64,000 bases of DNA, from the NCBI RefSeq assembly GCF_000785535.1, contig NZ_CP007595.1, positions 1,116,001-1,180,000 on the forward strand. The letters are read 5' to 3'. Position 1 is the first letter of the stretch, and each line of letters begins with the position of its first letter. Shown here piece after piece: positions 8,918 to 17,644 of the stretch. The notes under the pieces are model-generated. The model was not told the origin of the DNA and did not search any database. It saw only the letters and a list, made by a program, of their open reading frames with translations. This DNA is from Arthrobacter sp. PAMC 25486 (lineage in GTDB: Bacteria; Actinomycetota; Actinomycetes; Actinomycetales; Micrococcaceae). A program made the translations under genes and the position numbers.

Positions 8918-9110
8918 CGTGTTTGTACCCACCAGCAACAATGAGTTGCGCGCACATGTTCATGAACTGCTGACGAGAACTCCAGCGCCACGCCGGCCGT
9001 GCCGAATGTCCGTCCCTGGGGCACCTGCCACGACGGGACCCTGCGTTCTGTTTTCATATGCGCCACATCCGGAACGCTCCAGGCGCATAACCTACCGGTG
9101 TGGGTATATG

Positions 9111-9149
9111 CGCGATCGGACCCGCCAGCATCGCGTAGGTCCGATCGCG
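9111..9149. repeat. Inverted repeat, 12-base arms
   Basis: CGCGATCGGACC at 9111-9122 and GGTCCGATCGCG at 9138-9149 are perfect inverted arms separated by 15 bases. It is about 240 bases upstream of the GNAT-like gene. The function is unknown; an operator or relic hairpin are both possible. Confidence 0.6.
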
Positions 9150-9389
9150 GCTTTGCATAATGCGCAACCGAGCACTCGTCAATGGCGCCACACGAAGAGC
9201 AGCGCCACGGTGGTACTTGCGACGGCGCATAACAAAACCCGGCATGCACATGCGCACGTCAAAGGCCCGGTCAGGCGCACAACCCACCACACGTTGCCTG
9301 TGGCTCCCTGGGATGCCGGCGCCAAATCCGCTGCGCCCGCTGAAGCGGGCCGGCACAGGAACCTCCGCCGGAATGGCTAAACTGGTCGC

Positions 9390-10250
9390 ATGACCCCGCG
9401 CACCGCCTTGAGCCCCGAGCTGACCCTGGACATTTTGGGCATCGCCCCGGAAGACCGCACCGACTGCCTCTCACTCCTGGAGGGTCAGGCCGCACCGGCG
9501 GTCGAGATCGTGCTGGCTCATTTGACGGCCCGTTTGGGCAGCGCGGATGACTCCAACCCGGAGCTCGGAACCCCCGAAATCCCCGTCACCGAGATGGACT
9601 GGATCTCCGCCATGCTCCGGTTTGCGCCCGAGGTCCTGGCGTGGCACGCCGACCGCGGCATTCCCGCGGACATCTCGCACGCCACCGTGGCCGACCTTGG
9701 CCGCAACATGGCCATCAATCGCCGCGTCCACAACCGCTTTGGCATGGACACCTACAAGTGGCTCAACCATGTCTTCTCCGGCCGCATCTACCAGCTGGGC
9801 CGCCTGCAGTACCTGATCCACCAGCCCTCCGCCGAGATTCCCGGTGTCGGCGCAGGCGAATGGATCCTGGGCGTGCACATTCCCGAAGGCGGCGGCCTCG
9901 GCGCGGATGCCGTCAACGGGAGCCTGGCGCTGGCCACCGGCTTCTTCGCCGAACACTTCCCGGAAAAGCCTGTCCGGACCGCCAATTGCGAGTCCTGGCT
10001 GCTGGACCCCTACCTCTCCGAGCACCTCGACTCGGCCTCCAACATTGCCCAATTTGCCGCGCTCTTCACCCCGTACGGCACACCCCGCGACGAGCCCACC
10101 GACGCCGTCTACTTCACGTTCCGCACCCGCAGCATGGAGCACCTTTCCGAGCTGCCGCGCACGACGGCGTTGCAACAGGTTGTCCTGAACCGCATCGATG
10201 CCGGAGGTGCTTGGCAGCTGGGGTTTGGATTTCTCCGACTCCCCCGCTGA
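9390..10250 (+). CDS. GNAT-like acyltransferase domain protein (NAT_N / GNAT_C type)
   Basis: A 286-residue protein resembling the actinobacterial acyltransferase-domain family, with a helical N-terminal domain and a GNAT-like C-terminal half. Residues 60-140 contain the typical segment ending in RFGMDTYKWLNHVFSGRIYQLGRLQYLIH. The C-terminal part carries HIPEGGGL and SWLLDPYLSEHL, which recur in the family. The substrate is unknown. The gene stands alone between a structured non-coding region and prfC. Family assignment is from memory of the motifs and should be treated as probable. Confidence 0.75.
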   Translation: MTPRTALSPELTLDILGIAPEDRTDCLSLLEGQAAPAVEIVLAHLTARLGSADDSNPELGTPEIPVTEMDWISAMLRFAPEVLAWHADRGIPADISHATVADLGRNMAINRRVHNRFGMDTYKWLNHVFSGRIYQLGRLQYLIHQPSAEIPGVGAGEWILGVHIPEGGGLGADAVNGSLALATGFFAEHFPEKPVRTANCESWLLDPYLSEHLDSASNIAQFAALFTPYGTPRDEPTDAVYFTFRTRSMEHLSELPRTTALQQVVLNRIDAGGAWQLGFGFLRLPR

Positions 10251-10426
10251 GCCGTGCCCGTCCGCGTGGCCGCTGGCGCGCCGACCTGCACGCAAGCCCG
10301 GCCTCCCACGCGAGTGCAAGTCCGGACTTCCGGGCGAAAGTGCCGCCCTGCCCGCTGCGGTAAACTTGATAGTTGCGCCTTCGCCAAATGCCTTGAACAA
10401 ATTCTTCACCGCTAGAAAGTAGTCTT

Positions 10427-12037
10427 GTGTCCTCTCCGGCCCAGTCCCCCGCCCGCGCCACCGAAATTTCCGGCCAGGCGGAGCGTCGCAGAACGTTCGC
10501 CGTCATCTCCCACCCCGATGCTGGCAAATCCACGCTGACCGAGGCCCTTGCCCTGCACGCGAAGGTGATTGGCACGGCTGGCGCCACGAACGGCAAGTCG
10601 AACCGCAAGGACACGATCTCGGACTGGCAGCAGATGGAGAAGGACCGCGGCATCTCGATCAGCTCGGCGGCGCTGCAGTTCTCCTACCGAGACACCGTCA
10701 TCAACCTGCTTGACACCCCCGGCCACGCCGACTTCTCGGAAGACACCTACCGTGTGCTGGCCGCCGTCGACTGCGCCGTCATGCTCATCGACGCGGGCAA
10801 GGGCCTGGAAACGCAGACCATGAAACTGTTCGAGGTCTGCCGCCAGCGCAACCTGCCGATCATCACGGTGATCAACAAGTGGGACCGCCCGGGCCTTGAC
10901 CCGCTGGAACTCATGGACGAGATCACCGAACGCACGGGCCTGACGCCCATGCCGTTGACTTGGGCGATCGGCATTGCCGGCGATTTTCGCGGCGTGTGGG
11001 ACGTCCGACGCAACGAGTTCGCCAAGTTTGCCCGCAACAGCTCAGGCGCCCAGATCGCGCTGACCGAATACCTCACGCCCGAGCAGGCTGCCGAGTCCGA
11101 GGGCGACGCCTGGACGGACTCCACCGACGAGGCCTCCCTGGTGGTGGACGAGGCCAACCCGCTGGACCTGGACGCGTTCTACGCCGGCAAGGCCACCCCT
11201 TTGTTGTTCTCCTCCGCCGCCCTGAACTTTGGTGTCAAGCAGATTCTGGACACCCTGGTCGATTTCGCCCCGCCGGCAGCACCCCGCGCCGACATCGAAG
11301 GCAACGACCGCCCCGTTGATGCCCCGTTCTCCGGCTTTGTGTTCAAGGTCCAGGCCGGCATGAACCAGGCGCACCGCGACCACGTCGCCTTCGTCCGGGT
11401 CTGCTCCGGCATGTTTGAGCGCGGCATGGTCGTCACCCAGACGCGTACCGGCAAGTCTTTTGCCACCAAGTACGCCCAGCAGGTCTTTGGCCGTGACCGC
11501 GAGGTCATCGACACCGCCTTCCCGGGTGACGTCGTCGGACTTGTTAACGCCTCAGCCCTGCGCGTGGGCGACAGCCTGTTCGTCGAGGAGTCGGTGGAGT
11601 ACCCGGCCATCCCACTGTTCGCACCCGAACACTTCCAGGTGGCACGCTCCAAGGACCCCAGCAAGTACAAGCAGTTCCGCCGCGGCATCGAACAGCTCGA
11701 GCACGAGGGCGTCATCCAGGTGCTCCGCTCTGACCTGCGCGGCGATCAGGCCCCCGTCCTGGCCGCCGTCGGCCCCATGCAGTTCGAGGTGGTCGAGGAC
11801 CGCATGCACCACGACTTCAACGCACCCATGCGACTGGAGCGCCTCCCCTACTCCCTCGCCAGATTGACGACGGCGGACGCAACAGCCGTACTGGCCAACC
11901 TCCATGGTGCTGAGGTGCTTGAGCGCTCCGACGGTGAGTTCCTGGCGCTGTTCAATGACATTTGGGCCATGCGTCGCGTGGAAAAGAACAACCCCGACCT
12001 GCCGCTGACCGAAATCGGCACCTCGATGCAGAAGTAG
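10427..12037 (+). CDS. prfC: Peptide chain release factor 3
   Basis: Translational GTPase of 536 residues that recycles class I release factors from the ribosome. SHPDAGKSTLTEAL near residue 28 is the P-loop, DTPGHADFSED is the G3 motif and NKWDRPG is the G4 motif. The C-terminal third with KYKQFRRGIEQLEHEG and QFEVVEDRM is specific for RF3 rather than EF-G. The start is GTG at 10427. Domain order and length are complete. Confidence 0.97.
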   Translation: MSSPAQSPARATEISGQAERRRTFAVISHPDAGKSTLTEALALHAKVIGTAGATNGKSNRKDTISDWQQMEKDRGISISSAALQFSYRDTVINLLDTPGHADFSEDTYRVLAAVDCAVMLIDAGKGLETQTMKLFEVCRQRNLPIITVINKWDRPGLDPLELMDEITERTGLTPMPLTWAIGIAGDFRGVWDVRRNEFAKFARNSSGAQIALTEYLTPEQAAESEGDAWTDSTDEASLVVDEANPLDLDAFYAGKATPLLFSSAALNFGVKQILDTLVDFAPPAAPRADIEGNDRPVDAPFSGFVFKVQAGMNQAHRDHVAFVRVCSGMFERGMVVTQTRTGKSFATKYAQQVFGRDREVIDTAFPGDVVGLVNASALRVGDSLFVEESVEYPAIPLFAPEHFQVARSKDPSKYKQFRRGIEQLEHEGVIQVLRSDLRGDQAPVLAAVGPMQFEVVEDRMHHDFNAPMRLERLPYSLARLTTADATAVLANLHGAEVLERSDGEFLALFNDIWAMRRVEKNNPDLPLTEIGTSMQK

Positions 12038-12070
12038 CCGGCAAACCCACCACGCAACCCAAAGCCATCC

Positions 12071-12820
12071 ATGGAGGGGAATTTCCACATGCACGTTGAC
12101 ATCACAGGCAGCGGGCAACCTATTCTCTTCCTCCATGGCGGCGGCGTTTCCGGCTGGATGTGGCGCCCCGTTCTCAGGCACCTGGCTGGCGCGTTCCGTG
12201 CCATCGTTCCCGATCTCCCTGGCCACGGGCAAAGCCGTGGCATGGACTATGTCTCCCACGATGAGACCGTTGCCCAGTTGGCCGGGCTGATCCGCGAGGT
12301 GGCTCCCTCGGGAGTGGGGCTTATTGGATTTTCGCTTGGCGCACAGTTGGCGATGCGACTCGCCAGCGAACATCCCGAACTCGTTCGTGGAGCCGTCATC
12401 GTCAGCGGAGAGGCCCGGCCGGCCCCGCTGCAGAGCACAACCATGGCGCTGTTGAAGTGGGCTGCTCCCCTGGCGCGGCGGGAGTGGTTCGCCCGTTTGC
12501 AGGCGAAACAGCTTTCCGTGCCGGATGACCTGCTGGGCGAGTATGTGCGCGACAGCCAGGGCATCAGCCGCGTCACCCTGCTGTCGAGCGTCGGCGAGAA
12601 CATCCGGTTCACCTTGCCCGGCGCTTGGAGCGCGTTTCACGGCGGCACAACCGTCATGGTCGGGGCCAAGGAACGCCCCCTCATGCGCGACTCTGCCCGG
12701 CTCATCCACGAAGCACTCGATGGCAGCCGGCTCGTGGTCGTGCCCAACGCCGCACACGATGTCCCGTTCACCCATCCAGAGTTGCTCGCTGATGTGATTC
12801 GCCAACAACTCGCTGTGTGA
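12071..12820 (+). CDS. Alpha/beta-fold hydrolase
   Basis: A 249-residue hydrolase. HGGGVSGWMW near residue 18 is the oxyanion-hole loop, GFSLGAQLA near 92 gives the nucleophile serine elbow, and NAAHDVPF near 233 holds the catalytic histidine. A conventional triad is therefore complete. AGGGG lies a few bases before the ATG. It is 33 bases after prfC and on the same strand, so it may be co-transcribed. The substrate cannot be inferred. Confidence 0.88.
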   Translation: MEGNFHMHVDITGSGQPILFLHGGGVSGWMWRPVLRHLAGAFRAIVPDLPGHGQSRGMDYVSHDETVAQLAGLIREVAPSGVGLIGFSLGAQLAMRLASEHPELVRGAVIVSGEARPAPLQSTTMALLKWAAPLARREWFARLQAKQLSVPDDLLGEYVRDSQGISRVTLLSSVGENIRFTLPGAWSAFHGGTTVMVGAKERPLMRDSARLIHEALDGSRLVVVPNAAHDVPFTHPELLADVIRQQLAV

Positions 12821-12845
12821 CTCCCCACGGATACCGGCCCCGCAC

Positions 12846-13649
12846 TCATGGCAGGTATCCGGAGGGCAGGCTTTGCTGTTTCGGACACAGTCCCAGGATG
12901 CGTTCCATGGCCACCTTCTCCGCGGGGGTGACCCACAGCTGATAGGCAGCCTTGACGGATATTTGCCGCGCCACGTACAGGCAGCGGATCTTCTTCTCCG
13001 GAGGCAGCCAGGTGGCCGCATCGCCGTCGGACTTTTCCTGGTTGGCGGGGCCATCAACGGCCAAGAGGTTCAGTGGGTCATTGGCCAGGCTTTGGCGTTG
13101 TTGCGCGGTCAGGGCAGCCGCACCGGTTTGCCATGCGTTTCCCAATGCCACAACATGGTCGATCTGAATGGCACCGCTGCTGTCCTTGCCGCGTTGGAAT
13201 GAAATCTGCCGCCCCGTGTAGGGCTCCATCATGGTCCCGGCGGCCACCGTGCACAGGGACCCGTCGGTGAAGGTGAGGTCGGTGAGGTCGCGGCGCAGGA
13301 TGTCGTTGCGGGTATCGCAGCCATTGGCGTCGGCATCCAGCCACGCCTCCCCAAAGGCGCTGCGCTGGTAGTTGTTACTCGGCGCCCGGCCTTTGACCGG
13401 CAGCGTCGCCAAAACGGCCAGGGCGGTGGCGGGCCCCACCACAATGACGGGGCCACCCAGGACCGGAGGTGAGGTGCGCAGGGCAGGTGCGGGTCCGGCG
13501 TCGGGCGTAAAGGGCCAGCGGCCGGAGGTGTGCAGCCAGCCCGCCGTCACCAACAGGACCAAGAGCAGCACCAGGGCAGCGCTGACGACGGGCGCCCGGC
13601 GAGGCTGCCGCGGGCGCGGCGGGGAAGGCTCACGTGCATGCCGTGCCAT
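12846..13649 (-). CDS. HNH endonuclease family protein (DUF1524-type), membrane-anchored or secreted
   Basis: A 267-residue protein with a basic N-terminus and one hydrophobic segment (residues about 20-42, VVSAALVLLLVLLVTAGWL), followed by a proline-rich linker and a C-terminal nuclease domain. DHVVALGNAW carries the first histidine, NDPLNLLAV and NQEKSDGDAATW the following HNH elements, as in the DUF1524/GmrSD-type nucleases common in actinobacteria. The export signal suggests an extracellular or surface nuclease. It is convergent with the hydrolase gene. Confidence 0.85.
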   Translation of the reverse strand: MARHAREPSPPRPRQPRRAPVVSAALVLLLVLLVTAGWLHTSGRWPFTPDAGPAPALRTSPPVLGGPVIVVGPATALAVLATLPVKGRAPSNNYQRSAFGEAWLDADANGCDTRNDILRRDLTDLTFTDGSLCTVAAGTMMEPYTGRQISFQRGKDSSGAIQIDHVVALGNAWQTGAAALTAQQRQSLANDPLNLLAVDGPANQEKSDGDAATWLPPEKKIRCLYVARQISVKAAYQLWVTPAEKVAMERILGLCPKQQSLPSGYLP

Positions 13650-13927
13650 TGACCACCCCGCCCCTGACCCGCCCGGCCGGGCAGGTGGCCCTGCGTGGGC
13701 GGTGAATCGCTATGGCTTAAGTCTAGGAGTCCGGGAGGAAAGCTGCTTCCGGTTATCCACAGGCATAGGGCTGCCGAGGCCCTTTTACTGGAATGGCTTG
13801 GTACCGTGGAGGAACCGGGCAACCGGCCCGTACTGCAACGATCATGGTTCTTCGGACGAGAGCTTGGTGATTTTCTCGTACGCTGCAGGATCAGTCCCAT
13901 CAAGTACAAGGATCAGCCCTGAACGAG

Positions 13928-14770
13928 TTGCCGTGGTCCCTGAATCAGTTGAAAAAGCTGGGCAAATGCATCCAACATGGGGAAGTTCCGCCACCAAACC
14001 TTCCCTCCTATGACGATGTCATGATGTTCTACAACGACGTAGCGGCCGATACCCAAGAAAGGATTAGGGGTCTTGACTGGGAATCTCTCTTGGGTGGCAA
14101 GACGTTCGAAGTCACCTCGCGGCCCAAAACTATTGACACGCTTCGACAGAAACTTCAGCGGGGGATATCCACGCCGTTGCCCAACATTCAAGACATTGCC
14201 GGAGTCCGCTTTGAGGCCGAGATGTCCCTGGATGAGCAGGATGCCGTGGTTACGGCCATCGTAGGACTGTTCGGACATGTTTCTGAGACTCGTGTCAAAG
14301 ATCTACGTTTGGATCCCCATAGCGGGTACCGGGCCGTACATATTTGGCTCCGGCTGCCGGTCCGCGTCGAAGTGCAAGTTCGCACGCATTTACAAGGTGA
14401 GTGGGCAAATATGTATGAATCACTCGCTGATGTGTTGGGTCGGGATATTCGCTACGATGTCTTGCCTGCGGGCCCCGGCGAGAGAAAAGCTGTAAGAGCG
14501 CTCCAAGAGCTGTCAACTCAGACCATCACCAATCTGGAACGATTACCTAATAGTCTGCCCAAGTCAGATGAACAGTTTCGTGTTGTCAAAGACTGGTTCC
14601 ATGCTCTGCCTCGTGATCAGCAGGTCGACCATCTCGCTGAATACCGAGAGGCGGAGCGAGTACACACAAACTTACGCACGGCTTTGAGAGATCTCGAGGC
14701 TGATTTGAGAGCGACGATAGCGAAGCACACAGGAACTTTTGATAACATGCGAAACAACGGGAGGAAATAG
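13928..14770 (+). CDS. RelA/SpoT-domain nucleotide pyrophosphokinase, toxSAS-like
   Basis: A 280-residue single-domain alarmone-synthetase protein. SRPKTIDTLRQKLQRG near residue 62 supplies the ATP-binding basic residues. IQDIAGVRFEAEM near 86 carries the Mg-binding aspartate, SGYRAVHIWL near 134 is the G-loop tyrosine and VEVQVRTHLQGEW near 149 carries the catalytic glutamate, so the active site looks intact. No hydrolase, TGS or ACT domain is present. Size and architecture resemble toxic small alarmone synthetases that pyrophosphorylate tRNA or make ppApp/ppGpp. The TTG start at 13928 has no clear ribosome binding site. Codon use is more AT-rich than neighbouring genes, which suggests transfer. 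It is coupled to the small gene downstream. Confidence 0.85.
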   Translation: MPWSLNQLKKLGKCIQHGEVPPPNLPSYDDVMMFYNDVAADTQERIRGLDWESLLGGKTFEVTSRPKTIDTLRQKLQRGISTPLPNIQDIAGVRFEAEMSLDEQDAVVTAIVGLFGHVSETRVKDLRLDPHSGYRAVHIWLRLPVRVEVQVRTHLQGEWANMYESLADVLGRDIRYDVLPAGPGERKAVRALQELSTQTITNLERLPNSLPKSDEQFRVVKDWFHALPRDQQVDHLAEYREAERVHTNLRTALRDLEADLRATIAKHTGTFDNMRNNGRK

Positions 14771-14772
14771 AC

Positions 14773-15003
14773 ATGCCTGGATTTGTCATTGAGTACAACA
14801 GGGTAACTGGAGACCGTCAGGTAACTGAATTCCTTGGACTTGACGGCCACCGTGCAGCGCTCAAGTTTCGGCTGGAGCGCGAGCGGAATCGACCAAGCGA
14901 GGATTGGGAAGTCGTTTCGTTGAACAGCGATTCGTTGGATACCGTGCACCGCACGCACTCACGATACTTCACTGGCCGAGCCATCGAATTGGCCCACAAC
15001 TAG
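14773..15003 (+). CDS. Small 76-residue partner of the RelA/SpoT-domain gene, candidate antitoxin
   Basis: A short acidic-to-neutral protein that I do not recognise. The pattern looks like a strand (residues 3-20), a charged helix (24-40) and further strands (44-66). It starts two bases after the stop codon of the synthetase, and its ribosome binding site GGGAGGAAA overlaps the end of that gene, so translation is probably coupled. No start alternative is needed. The antitoxin role is inferred only from size and position. Confidence 0.65.
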   Translation: MPGFVIEYNRVTGDRQVTEFLGLDGHRAALKFRLERERNRPSEDWEVVSLNSDSLDTVHRTHSRYFTGRAIELAHN

Positions 15004-15313
15004 CCAACGCAACGTCTCAGGGTGGTCTTGGAGTATCGATTCCGAGGCCACCTTTGGTGTAAGTTCAGCGCACAACACCACGCCCTGGGCACAAATCGGC
15101 GGATGGATGAACAGGAGGCGCAAGCCCTCAGTAGTTATCCGCCTGTCTGAAGCCAAGGAGTTTTCAGGGAGTTCCACCCTCCGACAGAGCCAACAACGCC
15201 CTTGATGACACTGCATCGCCGCTTGGCAGCTAGTCGGAATCCGGTGCCGGGAAGCCGCAATTCGACAACGAAAAACCAAACCCCGCGGCAGCACGCGGAA
15301 TCCTGGCCTTAAA
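15004..15313. other. About 310 bases without a supported gene
   Basis: Lies between the small partner gene and the 3' end of RNase P RNA. A lower-strand frame covering 14959-15294 overlaps the small gene, has an unusual composition and no ribosome binding site, so I do not call it. No clear terminator was found. Confidence 0.5.
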
Positions 15314-15706
15314 TGTGGATAGGGCAGCCGATACGCCGGGTTTTGTCATCCGCCGAAGTTACCCGCGGCGGAGAGGCAACCATCCATCTACGAACGCCGT
15401 TGCCGACGCCCTCTAGCAGCCTACCCAGGCACTCGGGCGAACAGCCCTCAATCATGCCCTGTCTGGCCTTGCTCCGGGTGGGGTTTACCTAGCTTCCCCA
15501 GTCACCTGGGGAACTGGTGGTCTCTTACACCACCGTTTCACCCTTACCTGCGCCAGCCTTGCGGCCGTGCCGGCGGTCTACTTTCTGTGGCACTTTCCTG
15601 CGGGTCACCCCGAGTGGGCGTTACCCACCACCCTGTTCTGTGGAGCCCGGACGTTCCTCGAGCCACTTGCGTGACGCGCGGTTGCCTAGCTGCCCTATCC
15701 AGCTAC
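15314..15706 (-). ncRNA. rnpB: RNase P RNA, bacterial type A
   Basis: Catalytic RNA of RNase P, which matures tRNA 5' ends. Read on the lower strand, GGATAGGGCAGC near 15700 pairs with GCTGCCCTATCC near 15317 to close helix P1. GAGGAACGTCCGGGCTCCAC follows as the conserved P4/CR-I core, and GGTGGGTAACGCCCAC is the usual next hairpin. AGGGTGAAACGGTGG and the ACCACCAGTTCC stretch also match the type A RNA. Ends are estimated from the P1 pairing. Coding frames across this segment are spurious. Confidence 0.95.
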
Positions 15707-15814
15707 CAAGTGTACAGGGCGAGGGCCACAAACGAGCGCAACGAGTTTGGGAGGCCCTGGGCATGCAAGCCGCTTGTGCGCCCTCCCGGGGACAGGCCCC
15801 AGGCAGGCCGGGCG

Positions 15815-15860
15815 CAAAAAGTGAGTATCCGGCGTCGCGCTTCAATGTTCGACGCCGGAG
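15815..15860 (-). terminator. Intrinsic terminator of gapB
   Basis: TCCGGCGTCG at 15828-15837 pairs with CGACGCCGGA at 15850-15859. On the lower strand the stem is followed by TACTCACTTTTT, and it lies 16 bases after the gapB stop codon. Confidence 0.85.
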
Positions 15861-15875
15861 ACTCACCTTGGGTGC

Positions 15876-17357
15876 CTAGGCCTGCAGTGCCGCTGTGGTC
15901 TCCACGGCAGGGAACTGGCGCGGGTGGACGCCGGCCATTTCCTCCATGACGCGCACCACCTGGCAGCTGTAGCCGAACTCGTTGTCGTACCAGACGTAGA
16001 GGACCAGATGCTTGTCGTTGCTGATGGTGGCGAGGCCGTCCACGATGCCTGCCCGGCGCGAACCGACGAAGTCGCTGGAGACCACCTCGGGGGAATCGAT
16101 GAAGTCAATCTGCTTGCGCAATCCAGAATGCAGCGACACCTCACGCAGGAACGTATTGACCTCGTCCTTGGTGGTGCCGTTTTCCAGCGTCAGGTTCAGG
16201 ATCGCCATGGACACATTTGGGGTGGGGACGCGGATGGAGTTCCCTGTCAGCTTGCCTTCGAGCTCCGGCAGGGCCTTCGCCACGGCCTTGGCGGCACCGG
16301 TTTCAGTCAGAACCATGTTCAGCGCGGCGGAGCGGCCGCGGCGTTCGCCCGTGTGGAAGTTGTCGGTGAGGTTCTGGTCGTTCGTGAACGAGTGGACCGT
16401 CTCGACGTGGCCGTGCACAATCCCAAATTTGTCGTTGAGAACCTTCAACACCGGGGTAATGGCGTTGGTGGTGCAGGATGCGGCCGTGATGATTTTATCT
16501 TCGGGTGCGATCGTGGCGTGGTTGATGCCGTGCACCACGTTCTTCAACGCACCCTTGCCGGGAGCCGTCAGCAAGACCTTGGCAACACCGCTGCTTTTCA
16601 AGTGCTGCGACAGGCCTTCCTCGTCGCGCCAGCGGCCGGTGTTGTCCACAACCAGGGCGTTGTTGATGCCGTAGCTTTCGTAGTCGATCGTTGCCGGACT
16701 GTCTGAGTAGATGACCTGGATGGCGGTGCCGTTGGCCTGGATGATGTTGCGTTCTTCATCCACCGTGATGGTGCCGTTGAAGGGCCCGTGGACCGAGTCG
16801 CGGCGCAGCAGGCTGGCACGCTTGGCCAGGTCCTTGCCCCCGCCGTTGCGGACCACGACGGCGCGCAGGCGCAGGCCGTGGCCGCCGCCGGAGTGTTCGA
16901 TGAGGATCCTCGCCAGCAGGCGTCCGATCCGCCCGAAGCCGTAGAGCACCACGTCGGTGCTGTTGCGCTCGTCGGCGCCGTAGCGGTCAACGATGTCGGC
17001 CAGTTCCGTGCGCAGATAGGCCTCCAGGCTGTTTTCCGTGGCTGCCTTGAATCCTGCGTTGAGCCGGGCCAGGTCCAGTGATGCGGCGCCGAGCTGCAAT
17101 GTTGTCAGTGCCTGTAGGAGCGGCAGGGTGTCCTCGACGGGCAGTTCCACATCGTCCACCTGGCGTGCAAAGCGGTGTGCCTTCATGATGGCGATGACCG
17201 ACTGGTTGATCAGCGAGCGGCCATGAATGCTGGTCAGGACGTTGTTGTCCCGGTAAAGCCTGCCGATGAGCGGGATCATTGCCTCCGCCATGGCTTCGCG
17301 CTGGATCCAGGAATCCAGGACGGCGTCTGAGTTGTTGTCCACGAGTTGCTGCACCAC
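15876..17357 (-). CDS. gapB: Glyceraldehyde-3-phosphate dehydrogenase, long GapB type
   Basis: A 493-residue GAPDH with about 130 extra N-terminal residues ahead of the Rossmann motif LYGFGRIGR. AASCTTNAITPV near residue 293 contains the catalytic cysteine, and VWYDNEFGYS near the C-terminus is the family signature. The long form corresponds to GapB of Corynebacterium, which works mainly in the gluconeogenic direction with NADP; that role here is by family analogy. The start is GTG at 17357 with GAGGA upstream. The extension is helical and lacks a recognised domain. Confidence 0.92.
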   Translation of the reverse strand: MVQQLVDNNSDAVLDSWIQREAMAEAMIPLIGRLYRDNNVLTSIHGRSLINQSVIAIMKAHRFARQVDDVELPVEDTLPLLQALTTLQLGAASLDLARLNAGFKAATENSLEAYLRTELADIVDRYGADERNSTDVVLYGFGRIGRLLARILIEHSGGGHGLRLRAVVVRNGGGKDLAKRASLLRRDSVHGPFNGTITVDEERNIIQANGTAIQVIYSDSPATIDYESYGINNALVVDNTGRWRDEEGLSQHLKSSGVAKVLLTAPGKGALKNVVHGINHATIAPEDKIITAASCTTNAITPVLKVLNDKFGIVHGHVETVHSFTNDQNLTDNFHTGERRGRSAALNMVLTETGAAKAVAKALPELEGKLTGNSIRVPTPNVSMAILNLTLENGTTKDEVNTFLREVSLHSGLRKQIDFIDSPEVVSSDFVGSRRAGIVDGLATISNDKHLVLYVWYDNEFGYSCQVVRVMEEMAGVHPRQFPAVETTAALQA

Positions 17358-17502
17358 GAAAATTTATCCTCTTCCAGCTCAAAACACCCTTGGTTCAAGC
17401 TACTCACCAGTGTGTCAGCGCACACTTGTTACCGGCGAGTTCCGTGAGCGGCTTCACTAGACCGGTCCACCATCCTTCCCGACCCTCCCTCCCTGCTTCT
17501 GC

Positions 17503-17608
17503 CGAGATGTGGGATGACGCCCAATCCCTTGGCCGAATCCCCGCTTCGGGAGGGCGCCATCTCGCATCTCGCGGGGACGAGGAGGGCGTCATGTGATATC
17601 TCGGCAGG
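17503..17608. repeat. Cluster of the GGCGTCATC dispersed repeat
   Basis: Three variants of the same word lie close together. The lower strand at about 17503-17525 reads GGCGTCATCCCACATCTC, the upper strand near 17549-17570 has GGCGCCATCTCGCATCTC, and the upper strand near 17585-17608 has GGCGTCATGTGATATCTC. Orientation alternates, so the first and last can pair as a long imperfect hairpin. It sits between gapB and yaaA. Confidence 0.75.
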
Positions 17609-17644
17609 ATGGGAGCAAGCCGACGGGCACTGTAGGCTCGAACG

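Larger units (their letters stand above)
8856..9389. other. 534-base non-coding region with two inverted repeats
   Basis: No convincing coding region on either strand. It contains the hairpin at 8885-8917 and a second inverted repeat at 9111-9149. The sequence is rich in ATGCGC and GCGCATAAC words, which may be remnants of a decayed repeat. Confidence 0.6.

Noticed and set aside
12846..13649. Restriction or defence nuclease
   Set aside because: The HNH protein has an export/anchor segment and no methylase or partner, so an exported nuclease fits better.
14959..15294. Lower-strand 111-residue frame
   Set aside because: Overlaps the 76-residue gene, has no ribosome binding site and has an unlikely composition with many Cys and Arg.
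15517..15949. Frames across the RNase P RNA
   Set aside because: They lie in a well-defined structured RNA and the gapB 3' end.
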